A stretch of DNA of 64,000 nucleotides, from contig NZ_CP062698.1 of the NCBI RefSeq assembly GCF_018389385.1, positions 248,001-312,000 on the forward strand, in the 5' to 3' direction. The notes below the pieces were generated by a model. It was not told the origin of the DNA. It searched no databases and saw only the letters and a list, made by a program, of their open reading frames with translations. Both the position numbers and the translations under genes were made by a program. The DNA is from Anthocerotibacter panamensis C109 (GTDB lineage: Bacteria; Cyanobacteriota; Cyanobacteriia; Gloeobacterales; Anthocerotibacteraceae). Below are positions 47,833 through 54,916 of this stretch, piece after piece (the first letter of the stretch is position 1; each line of letters begins with the position of its first letter).

Positions 47833-48162
47833 ATGAAAAATATGTCTATTCAGATTTCGGATATGGAGAAAGACCATTTGGAGGAGTTTTGCCGAATCAC
47901 AGAACGAACCCAAAGTGACGTGTTGCGGCAGTTCATCAGGAGTTTGTCTGTCTCAGGGGTATTGAATCCCCTCAACAGATCCACAATTCTTCCTGACGCT
48001 CACGCAAAACCACACCGTGTAAGCCCGCCGCTAGCGGCGGGGATTTGGCGTGTTCTTGGTAGAGCCTTCTGGGATCAGAAGGCTGCGCGGGGCTGCTTAT
48101 GGTCCAAGCTCAGAATATCCCTTGCGAAGAGACCTTGTCAAAATACTTCACAGAGACTTTAA
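47833..48162 (+). CDS. Ribbon-helix-helix-like protein of the TnpB element, read-through C-terminus
   Basis: The first about 45 residues (SIQISDMEKDHLEEFCRITERTQSDVLRQFIRSL) look like a CopG/RHH DNA-binding domain of the type found beside cyanobacterial tnpB genes. The remaining residues are translated from the element-end hairpins and beyond (HRVSPPLAAGIWR...), so the original C-terminus is probably lost or the frame ends by read-through. Divergent from tnpB with a 39-nt gap that must hold both promoters. Confidence 0.5.
   Translation: MKNMSIQISDMEKDHLEEFCRITERTQSDVLRQFIRSLSVSGVLNPLNRSTILPDAHAKPHRVSPPLAAGIWRVLGRAFWDQKAARGCLWSKLRISLAKRPCQNTSQRL
48024..48084. repeat. Two terminal hairpins at the other end of the element
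   Basis: CCCGCCGCTAGCGGCGGG (48024-48041, perfect palindrome) and AGCCTTCTG-GGAT-CAGAAGGCT (48063-48084). The second differs from the hairpin at 46571-46592 by one loop base; both are followed by TG(T/C)GCGGG. Confidence 0.7.
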
Positions 48163-48194
48163 GTACAGCAAAAACCTCCAGCCAGATAGCTCCA

Positions 48195-49106
48195 TCATGG
48201 ATGTTCCCCAATATAAATAACCTGCTGGCTTAAGTCCCATGTGGCTTGGACCTGTTCTAAAAAGGGAATCCCCAGGATGAGATCCAGGTCATGGAGGGTG
48301 TCAGGGGGCGCGTTCTGAACTACCAGCATCCGTGGGGGGTCAAAGCGCAACCGCAGCTTTCCGAGGCGGAAGCGGACCGTCCGGGTGATCAGCGACAGCG
48401 CAATATCAGGGCGCACCGCTAGCTTAAAGGGAGCCAAGTCTGCTGTGCTGATGCCGAGGGTTTGGGCTACCGCAGGTCGCATCATGACAAAGGCAGAACC
48501 GCTGTCGAGGAGGGTTTGAACGGGCAGATCCTGGCCCAGAAAAACCCTGGCATCTCGTCCGGCGTAGGGTAGCGTGACGGAAGAAGCGTAGAACGAGGGG
48601 TTGAGGGTCAGAGCAGACTGCCCCCCTCCCAACTGTAGTGAGAAGCGCCGGACTCCAGGCAGGGCACCGGGGGCAAGTCCCAAAAGCCCTTGGGCCAACG
48701 TCCGGCGAACGGTCTGGACAATGCTCGCCGCAGGCCCTTCCAGGGAACGTGCCACGAGCAGCGGCAGCGTTTGTTGCCAAGTTCCCAAGCTCAACAGGGC
48801 TTGCGTCCGCCCCCCTTGAATCTGACCGCCATCGGCATAGCCCACTTGATAGCTCATCCCTGCGGGATCGGCGGTTACAGGGGTCTGTCTGGCATCGATC
48901 CAATGCTCTTGAGCACCAGTATCTAGCAGGAGCGTGTGCGGTTGGCCCTGGATACGGGCGTCCAAACCGTAGAGCAGATAGCCTTGGTCCTGGATGGGGC
49001 GCACCCGGACAGTAACTTCCTGGGTCAGGCTCTGGCTCTGCGCCGCGCTAGTCAAGCCCCAACCAGCCAGTCCTGTGCACAGCATTCGTCGGTACATAGT
49101 GAACAT
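48195..49106 (-). CDS. Exported pepsin-like (bilobed) aspartic protease
   Basis: 303 residues with an N-terminal signal-like segment (RRMLCTGLAGWGLTSAAQSQS). Two aspartic motifs, D62-T-G-A and D201-S-G-S-A, a flap-like YADGGQIQGG after the first, and a closing ILGIPFLEQVQATWD like pepsin's ILGDxFLRxxYxxFD. This indicates a monomeric A1-type protease with two lobes rather than a dimeric retropepsin; such enzymes are uncommon in bacteria. No propeptide is obvious. A minus-strand terminator ends 9 nt before the ATG; ATG 49097 is an alternative start. Confidence 0.72.
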   Translation of the reverse strand: MFTMYRRMLCTGLAGWGLTSAAQSQSLTQEVTVRVRPIQDQGYLLYGLDARIQGQPHTLLLDTGAQEHWIDARQTPVTADPAGMSYQVGYADGGQIQGGRTQALLSLGTWQQTLPLLVARSLEGPAASIVQTVRRTLAQGLLGLAPGALPGVRRFSLQLGGGQSALTLNPSFYASSVTLPYAGRDARVFLGQDLPVQTLLDSGSAFVMMRPAVAQTLGISTADLAPFKLAVRPDIALSLITRTVRFRLGKLRLRFDPPRMLVVQNAPPDTLHDLDLILGIPFLEQVQATWDLSQQVIYIGEHP

Positions 49107-49114
49107 TTAACATG

Positions 49115-49134
49115 AAAAAACCCCAACCGTGGGG
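49115..49134 (-). terminator. Intrinsic terminator immediately before the protease start codon
   Basis: Read on the minus strand, CCCCA-CGGT-TGGGG is followed by TTTTTT (49120-49115), then CATGTTAA and the ATG at 49106. Nothing is encoded upstream on this strand for at least 300 nt, so the element sits in the gene's own leader. Confidence 0.65.
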
Positions 49135-49447
49135 CTAGGGCTAAACAGGGGGGAATCAAATTCTTATAGCTATAGCATCCCCGATGTACCCAGAGGCTTT
49201 GTGAAGCAAAGGACCAAATTGGATAAAGAAAACGTAAACTTTAAGACCGCCACCCCCCAGACCTAGCGGCAGAAGAAGCGTTGTCGCGCTTTACAGTGCC
49301 ATACTTCACTAACGCGCTCATAGCGTATGCGTGTAATTCCTAATAGCCTTCCAAGGCTATGCACTCTTATATTTAAAATCAGTACCCATCCCCATAGTGT
49401 CCTAAGTCTACTAATCACCCTGAAGCAGCCAATTTTTAGGAGTAATT
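49135..49447. other. Divergent control region with one strong palindrome
   Basis: 313 nt between the protease leader and the plus-strand cargo-like gene. ATAGCCTT-CC-AAGGCTAT (49343-49360) is a perfect 18-bp palindrome about 90 nt before the ATG at 49448, a candidate operator. AT-rich sequence (TCTTATATTTAAAATC, about 49366-49381) follows and could hold the plus promoter. AGGAG occurs 6 nt before the ATG. No gene seen. Confidence 0.5.
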
Positions 49448-50455
49448 ATGTCCATCTACGAATCACGTAAGCCAAAATCCTCCTCTGATGACCACATCTC
49501 GCAGCCGCGCAAGACTGCTACGTTTAAGCCGCCTGTAGTTCAGACGCAGCCCGTGGAAGATGAGCAACCCATGCCCGTCTACCGCTCAATAATCGATGAT
49601 TTGCTCACCAATAACCCTTTTCAGCAAGTACCCGGTGAGCCCGCGTCCGGTGAGCGTAGACTATCCCCCATCCGCATTCCATCTGTCAGTGCGGAAGTCC
49701 AACGACAGGAGCAGACCAAGGAAGCCACACAGCAAGATCCTTGTCCCGTCTGTGCAGCAAGAGAACAGTCTGTACAAGAGGAGCCTCGGACTACGGCTAT
49801 CCGGGAGTTACTGACGAATCTCACGGTACAGCGGCAGGTGGCAGCACAACCGGGGGGCGGACCGGACCCGGAGTGTAAGCGGCTCTTAGGCGAGATTCTG
49901 AGTTTCTTGTTTGGTGAGGCAGCGCATCATGTGGAGGGAGAAGCCTTCCAGGGAGTAGACCTGAAGCGGGGACTAATAGAGCGCCACGAGGACTTGCTGG
50001 TGGACGAACATGAACTCTACACCAAACATCAGACGCTGAAACAAGCCCACCCGCAATACGGCTCGTGGGAAGGGCATGTGAAGCGGTACAACAGTGACCG
50101 AGGGGGACTTGCGAATCGCCTGAACGAGTGGTTCAAAAACTTATGCGATGGCCCCGGTGGTACAGGTCTGCCTGAGCGGGTGCGCAATGTTATCAAGACA
50201 GCAACAGATTGGGCAGACCAAGACCCGCCCGAGCAACCACGCCAATTCACTAGTCTACCGGAGGCTCAACAGTCCTTGGCAGAGCAAGTTTTGAAGATGC
50301 TGGAAGTTCTGGGTATCTCAGTCTTTCTAGCAGGGGTGATTGTGGCAGCGCTAATTGACCCGGAGCCTGCTACTAAACTAGCCTTAATCGGGCTGACTGC
50401 GGTACAGATTCCGGTTTTACTGGCGTTAATCAAGCCCAAGTCTGAGCAGATTTAG
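49448..50455 (+). CDS. Cargo- or toxin-like protein with C-terminal transmembrane module
   Basis: 335 residues, no catalytic motif recognised. Residues 1-135 are polar, Pro/Gln-rich and disordered-looking, containing VQRQ twice (about 80 and 126), as in N-termini of cyanobacterial contractile-injection or polymorphic-toxin cargos. About 140-240 is a helical charged domain with GSWEGHVKRYNSDRGGLANRLNEWFKNLC, resembling the W-x-GH...Y...L-x-x-x-L linker of RHS/polymorphic toxins. The end (about 290-330) has two adjacent hydrophobic helices. All of this is pattern-based. Cotranscribed with the next gene. Confidence 0.55.
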   Translation: MSIYESRKPKSSSDDHISQPRKTATFKPPVVQTQPVEDEQPMPVYRSIIDDLLTNNPFQQVPGEPASGERRLSPIRIPSVSAEVQRQEQTKEATQQDPCPVCAAREQSVQEEPRTTAIRELLTNLTVQRQVAAQPGGGPDPECKRLLGEILSFLFGEAAHHVEGEAFQGVDLKRGLIERHEDLLVDEHELYTKHQTLKQAHPQYGSWEGHVKRYNSDRGGLANRLNEWFKNLCDGPGGTGLPERVRNVIKTATDWADQDPPEQPRQFTSLPEAQQSLAEQVLKMLEVLGISVFLAGVIVAALIDPEPATKLALIGLTAVQIPVLLALIKPKSEQI

Positions 50456-50500
50456 CAGGGATCATGATGAATTTCACCGAACTAATGCTAGGAGAAGCAG

Positions 50501-51334
50501 ATGACGGATATTCCTTTGTGGCGTGGCGGTGCTAGCACGAAGCTTGCGTGGCTACGTGCTCTGCGACTGCCCTCCTTACCGTGGGTTAAGCCCTTTTTGC
50601 CCCGCTTGGGTCTCCCTCAAGCTATCGTGGAGCACCCGGAAGTCCTAGTCCCGCTCCATGCACAAGCAGATCAAGAGTTTGAGGCTTTTTATCAGGCGAA
50701 TGCAGGGTTAGGGTATGTTCCGGGATTGGAGGCGCATATCGCCCGCGAGGTAATAACTGGGGTATTGCGTCGTCTCGCTCAGGAGGTGGGGGAGCAGGTA
50801 GCGATTGACTTTGAGCGTTGGGCAAGGCGGCATGTGGTCTGTCGGGAGATTGAGCGGGGGCTTCGGGATTGGTGGCGTGTGCTCCTAAAGGCTTATCACG
50901 CGTCTATCTCACACCGTCAATTTTATCAGGAGCACCCTGAAAAAGCTCCGCCTGCTCCACCTAAAGCGCTAGTTCCGTTGCTACCCTTGGCGGCTGGATT
51001 TGCAGATCTTGTGCAGGGCAAACAACTCGATGCTGAAATACGTCACCATGCGCCACCACCTACCGAGGAGGATGCAGAGGGGTTAGACATGTCCATGGAT
51101 GCGATGACAGTTGAGTTTATTATCAATAACGAACAAACTATCGCTGTACTACGCTCCCTTGCCGCTCACCTCAATGCTGAAGAGCGGGCTGAAGTAGTAG
51201 CGTGGGCGACAAGCCAAATTAACCAGTATGAAGGACAGACCCTTTCTGCTTTAGAGGAGTGCTTACAGACTGAGCCACCCTGCTCTGACGTGCCCCCGGC
51301 GATTTATTCCTATGGGAGTTCAAGTACCGTGTAA
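50501..51334 (+). CDS. Unknown partner of the cargo-like gene
   Basis: 277 residues, mostly alpha-helical, rich in Trp and Arg in the first half (FERWARRHVVCREIERGLRDWWRVLLKAYH), then a Pro-rich segment, a moderately hydrophobic stretch (LVPLLPLAAGFADLV) and an acidic C-terminus with VEFIINNEQTIAVLRSLAAHLNAEERAEVV. No signal peptide. AGGAG 7 nt before ATG. No family recognised; order and 45-nt gap suggest an immunity, chaperone or companion role, which is inference only. Confidence 0.55.
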   Translation: MTDIPLWRGGASTKLAWLRALRLPSLPWVKPFLPRLGLPQAIVEHPEVLVPLHAQADQEFEAFYQANAGLGYVPGLEAHIAREVITGVLRRLAQEVGEQVAIDFERWARRHVVCREIERGLRDWWRVLLKAYHASISHRQFYQEHPEKAPPAPPKALVPLLPLAAGFADLVQGKQLDAEIRHHAPPPTEEDAEGLDMSMDAMTVEFIINNEQTIAVLRSLAAHLNAEERAEVVAWATSQINQYEGQTLSALEECLQTEPPCSDVPPAIYSYGSSSTV

Positions 51335-51433
51335 TCCTAGCTCTTTATCAAGTGGCCGATAGGCCACGCAGGCTATCGGCGTAAAGCAAAGTTTCACCGA
51401 TAGGGGTTGGAAGCTAGGATGCAGAGTGCATCC
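51335..51433 (+). other. Structured RNA/DNA element with mutually exclusive hairpins
   Basis: Starts at the stop of the preceding gene. An outer stem TCCTAGCT (51335-51342)/AGCTAGGA (51412-51419) encloses either hairpin A, GTGGCC-GATA-GGCCAC (51352-51367), or hairpin B, GCCGATAG (51355-51362)/CTATCGGC (51373-51380); A and B share bases. A further perfect hairpin GGATGCA-GAG-TGCATCC (51417-51433) competes with the outer stem. A third CCGATAG copy occurs at 51397. No U-run, so not a standard terminator. Confidence 0.5.
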
Positions 51434-51490
51434 TGAACTCGGTGTTACCCCTTGAGCCCACCCCTTAACCCCCGTACAGAGGAAACGCGT

Positions 51491-52342
51491 TTAGCCAGAC
51501 CTCCGGTTGAGAATACGCGCAGCGAGCATGGCTGCCCCAAAGCCGTTGTCGATGTTCACAACCGCCAGACCACTTGCACAACTGTTGAGCATAGACAAGA
51601 GCGCAGCCACCCCGCCAAAGCTGGCTCCATAGCCGACACTGGTGGGCACGGCAATCACAGGCACAGACACCAATCCGCCCACCACACTGGGGAGCGCTCC
51701 TTCCATGCCCGCCGCCACAATCAGCACCTCTGCTTCTAGCAGACATTGGCGGTTGTCCAGCAGTCGGTGCAGTCCCGAGACCCCGACATCCCAAAGACGG
51801 GTCACCTGAAACCCACAGAGTTCAGCGGTCACCGCCGCCTCCTCCGCCACCGGAATATCCGTAGTTCCTGCGGTCACGAGGGTGATGCGACCGGGCTTGG
51901 GCTCTGGCTTACCGACTGCACAGATGCGGGCGAGGGGATAGTAGTGGGCCAACGGCAGACGTTGGGCAATCTCAACAAAGCTGGAGGGCTCAATCCGGGT
52001 CGCCAAGGCGATAGGGTGTTGGGCTTGGAGTTTATCGAGGATCTCGGCGATCTGACCAGCGCTCTTCCCTAAGCCCCACACCACTTCGGGAAAACCCTGA
52101 CGGTCGGCTCGTTGATAATCTACCTTGGCAAAGCCCAAGTCTTCGTAGGCCATCAGTCGCTGTTGGGCATGTTCCACCGAAAGGGTCCCGGCAGCAACTT
52201 GGGTGAGCAGATGGTGGAGGTCTTCGGCGTTAGCGGCACGGTCAATCACAGCGGTTTCCTGCTGGGCGTCTTCTATTATCCCTGGAAGCAGCGTGTCATC
52301 TAACAATAAGTGATGACGGTCAAGCGTGTTCCATCGGGCCAC
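51491..52342 (-). CDS. larB: LarB/PurE-like carboxylase
   Basis: 283 residues. The C-terminal half has the NCAIR-mutase-like fold of LarB (ITLVTAGTTDIPVAEEAAVTAELCG, VIVAAGMEGALPSVVGGLVSVPVIAVPTSVGYGASFGGVAALLSMLNSCASGLAVVNIDNGFGAA). LarB carboxylates nicotinate adenine dinucleotide in nickel-pincer cofactor synthesis; larC and larE are not nearby, and lone LarB-like proteins are frequent in cyanobacteria. ATG 52342 overlaps the U32 gene by 23 bp; a shorter N-terminus is possible since family similarity begins near residue 42. Confidence 0.85.
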   Translation of the reverse strand: MARWNTLDRHHLLLDDTLLPGIIEDAQQETAVIDRAANAEDLHHLLTQVAAGTLSVEHAQQRLMAYEDLGFAKVDYQRADRQGFPEVVWGLGKSAGQIAEILDKLQAQHPIALATRIEPSSFVEIAQRLPLAHYYPLARICAVGKPEPKPGRITLVTAGTTDIPVAEEAAVTAELCGFQVTRLWDVGVSGLHRLLDNRQCLLEAEVLIVAAGMEGALPSVVGGLVSVPVIAVPTSVGYGASFGGVAALLSMLNSCASGLAVVNIDNGFGAAMLAARILNRRSG

Positions 52343-54815
52343 GGGTAACGCCGAGTTGGTTTTGGAGTCTGAGTTCGCGCCAGAGTTGGGTGCCGGTGAT
52401 TTTACCTTCCAGTAATTTTTGATAGCGGGCGATGGTTTGGGTGACTGTGGTGGGCGATTCGTCTAAAAACTCAAGCCGGAAATGGCGCAGACCGAGGTTT
52501 TGGAGTGGGGTCACATATTCTGCACCGGTCTGCGCCCGACCACTGAAGACGGTATTGCGGCAGCCTGCATCGGCTTTGAGCACATGCTCTACTCCTACCC
52601 GGTCACGCAGTTTGACCTCGTGCTTCTCGCAAGGACGACCACAGTTGGTATAGTCGGTGCCCTCGCAGAGAAATGCGCAGAAGACACAGTGCTCCATGTG
52701 AAACATTGGCATGTGTTGGTGAATGGTCACCTCGAACCACGGGGGCGGGGCGGTGGTGAGGAGGGCTTCGAGTTGGGCGATATTGAGGTCATAGGAGCAG
52801 GTGAGGCGCTCTAGCCCCAGATGATTTTTGAAATAGTCGGCGCTGAGGGGATTGGCGATATTCAAGGAGAAATCCCCGATGCAGCGCTCGCCCTTGAAAT
52901 AGGCGAGATGGTCATAGTTGCGGACCAGATAGCCATCGGCATCGCTGGAGCGCACTAGCCGCAAGATCCCGTCCTCGCCCGGTTTGGTGATGCGCGGCGG
53001 GGCGACCCATAGCGTAGCAGGAGCACTGTTTTCAGCGCGGTAGCGACGTACCCGCTGGACCGCCTCGCGGTAGGCGCGGGGGTCCTCAAATTCCCCATAG
53101 AGGGTTTGGATTCCGGCTTTGAGGGCGGCTTCTAATTGGGGTAGGTTGCGCACCAGAACATTGAGTTGGGCGGTCGATTCAGATTCCCAGGGCAAAAGGC
53201 CAGAGTGGGGTGCGGGTGGGTTGAGCTGCCAGCGCTGGGGCTGGGTGCGCAGGTTTTCGAGTTCAGCGACAAAGGCGCGGCGCAGGCGATTGAGTTCGCT
53301 GACCGGGAGCAGGACAGAGCCAACAAGCTGGTTATCCAGGCGGATGAGGGTGAAAGGAGTACCGCCCAGCCGTCCGAGTTGTTCGCGCAACCGTCCGGTG
53401 TCGAGGGGCTGCTTGTGGGCGGTGACCAGGGGCATAGCCGAAGTCACCTGCACGACATGGCCCCCTTCATCACGGGCAACAATCGTCAACGGTTCATCTA
53501 CACTGCCAAAAACCTCCAGATGGATAGGCCGCTGAAACTGCGGCTGGTCCCCAGTAAAGCTCTGGCGCAGGCGGCGGTCCAGTTCCGGGTCACTGGTCTT
53601 CCAGGCTTTGTCGCCGACCTTCACGCGCCGAAAATCCACACTGCCCCGGCCAAAACTGAGGATAGCGTCCGTACCCGAAACCTCGACCGTATAGACATGC
53701 CCACCCTCTTCAGGGGCTTCGGGATGACCCGCATCAAAAACGATGCCGTCTCCCGGTTTGAGGGGCGCTTGTAGGGCGATGGTGACGTGTTCTGCTCGGA
53801 TACGGGTGACTTCGCCTAAATAGACACCCCGTTTTTTACCAAAGCGGGCGTGGACGAGTTCTTGATGGTTGATGCCTTGAAACCAGCCCGTGGTGAGCCC
53901 CCGCGAGAACCCCATCTCCAAGTCGTACCTTTCCTGATCACTAACTTGGGGGTGTGATAAACAGTCCATCGCGCGGTCGAGCGCCTGTCGGTACACCCGT
54001 GTGACGTTGGCGACGTATTGCGGGCTCTTGAGACGGCCTTCTATTTTCAGCGAAGTGACCCCGGCGCGGACGAGTTCGGGTAGGATTTCCAATCCTGCCA
54101 AATCCTGGGGACTGAGCAAGTATTTTTTGTCATCCAACGGAACTTTTTCCCCATCTGAGAACAATTCGTAGGGCATCCGGCAGGCTTGAGCACACTCCCC
54201 CCGGTTGGCGGAACGGCCTCCGAGGGCTTCACTGGTCAGGCATTGACCGGAATAAGCGACGCACAGCGCTCCGTGGACGAAGACTTCAAGGGGGAGGTCG
54301 ATGGCTTGTTTTGCTAATTGCTGTTGGATCTTGGTGATTTCTTGGAGGGAACATTCCCGCGCCAGAACGACGAGATTGCAGCCCAATTCCCGCGCAAAGG
54401 CTACCCCTTGAGCACTCGTGATAGTCATTTGGGTCGAGGCATGGATGGGGAAGTCAGCAGAGAGTTGGCGGATCAGGCGGCAGATCCCGAGGTCTTGGAC
54501 AATGACTGCATCCACGCCCGCCGCGATAATCGTCCGCAAATACTGCTCAGCGGCGGCGAGTTCGTTGGCGAAGACCAGTGTATTAAAAGTGACGTAGCCC
54601 TTGACCCCGCGCCGATGCAAAAAAGCCATCACCTCGGGCAACTGCGCTTCGGTGAAGTTCTGGGCCCGCATCCGCGCGTTAAATCGCTCCAACCCAAAAT
54701 AGACGGCATCCGCGCCATTCTCGACAGCCGCCTTCACACAATCCCAATCGCCTGCGGGGGCGAGCAGTTCAGGACGCATCAAGGGCAGGGTTTCAGAAGG
54801 AGTAGCGCTAAACAT
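52320..54815 (-). CDS. Peptidase U32-family protein with C-terminal DUF3656-like region
   Basis: 831 residues. RPELLAPAGDWDCVKAAVENGADAVYFGLERFNARM begins the U32 barrel, and EVFVHGALCVAYSGQCLTS matches the U32 signature, followed by SANRGECAQACR. Bacterial relatives split between proteases and RNA- or quinone-hydroxylating enzymes (RlhA, TrhP, UbiU/V) with cysteine-bound Fe-S clusters; the cysteine sets here (GQC, GEC, AC and later HCVFCAFLCEGTDYTNCGRPC) favour a hydroxylase-like role. Coupled to larB by overlap. Confidence 0.85.
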   Translation of the reverse strand: MFSATPSETLPLMRPELLAPAGDWDCVKAAVENGADAVYFGLERFNARMRAQNFTEAQLPEVMAFLHRRGVKGYVTFNTLVFANELAAAEQYLRTIIAAGVDAVIVQDLGICRLIRQLSADFPIHASTQMTITSAQGVAFARELGCNLVVLARECSLQEITKIQQQLAKQAIDLPLEVFVHGALCVAYSGQCLTSEALGGRSANRGECAQACRMPYELFSDGEKVPLDDKKYLLSPQDLAGLEILPELVRAGVTSLKIEGRLKSPQYVANVTRVYRQALDRAMDCLSHPQVSDQERYDLEMGFSRGLTTGWFQGINHQELVHARFGKKRGVYLGEVTRIRAEHVTIALQAPLKPGDGIVFDAGHPEAPEEGGHVYTVEVSGTDAILSFGRGSVDFRRVKVGDKAWKTSDPELDRRLRQSFTGDQPQFQRPIHLEVFGSVDEPLTIVARDEGGHVVQVTSAMPLVTAHKQPLDTGRLREQLGRLGGTPFTLIRLDNQLVGSVLLPVSELNRLRRAFVAELENLRTQPQRWQLNPPAPHSGLLPWESESTAQLNVLVRNLPQLEAALKAGIQTLYGEFEDPRAYREAVQRVRRYRAENSAPATLWVAPPRITKPGEDGILRLVRSSDADGYLVRNYDHLAYFKGERCIGDFSLNIANPLSADYFKNHLGLERLTCSYDLNIAQLEALLTTAPPPWFEVTIHQHMPMFHMEHCVFCAFLCEGTDYTNCGRPCEKHEVKLRDRVGVEHVLKADAGCRNTVFSGRAQTGAEYVTPLQNLGLRHFRLEFLDESPTTVTQTIARYQKLLEGKITGTQLWRELRLQNQLGVTRGPMEHA

Positions 54816-54916
54816 GGGAGTCCACAGCAGTTGGAAGGGTCAGTTTACGCCGATAAGCCAGCAACAGTAGTCGATAAGCGCTGGGCATATAGATTGCCGT
54901 GCGCGTCTATGGACCC

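Larger units (their letters stand above)
46517..48090 (-). mobile_element. IS200/IS605-like element carrying tnpB and an RHH-like gene, no tnpA
   Basis: The element holds tnpB (minus) and a divergent small gene. Paired hairpins of similar sequence mark both ends (46545-46594 and 48024-48084), as expected of subterminal palindromes recognised by Y1 TnpA. No tnpA is present, so it is probably non-autonomous. Right boundary near 46517 is estimated from the stretch following the last hairpin on the minus strand; the left boundary near 48090 is approximate. Confidence 0.5.
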
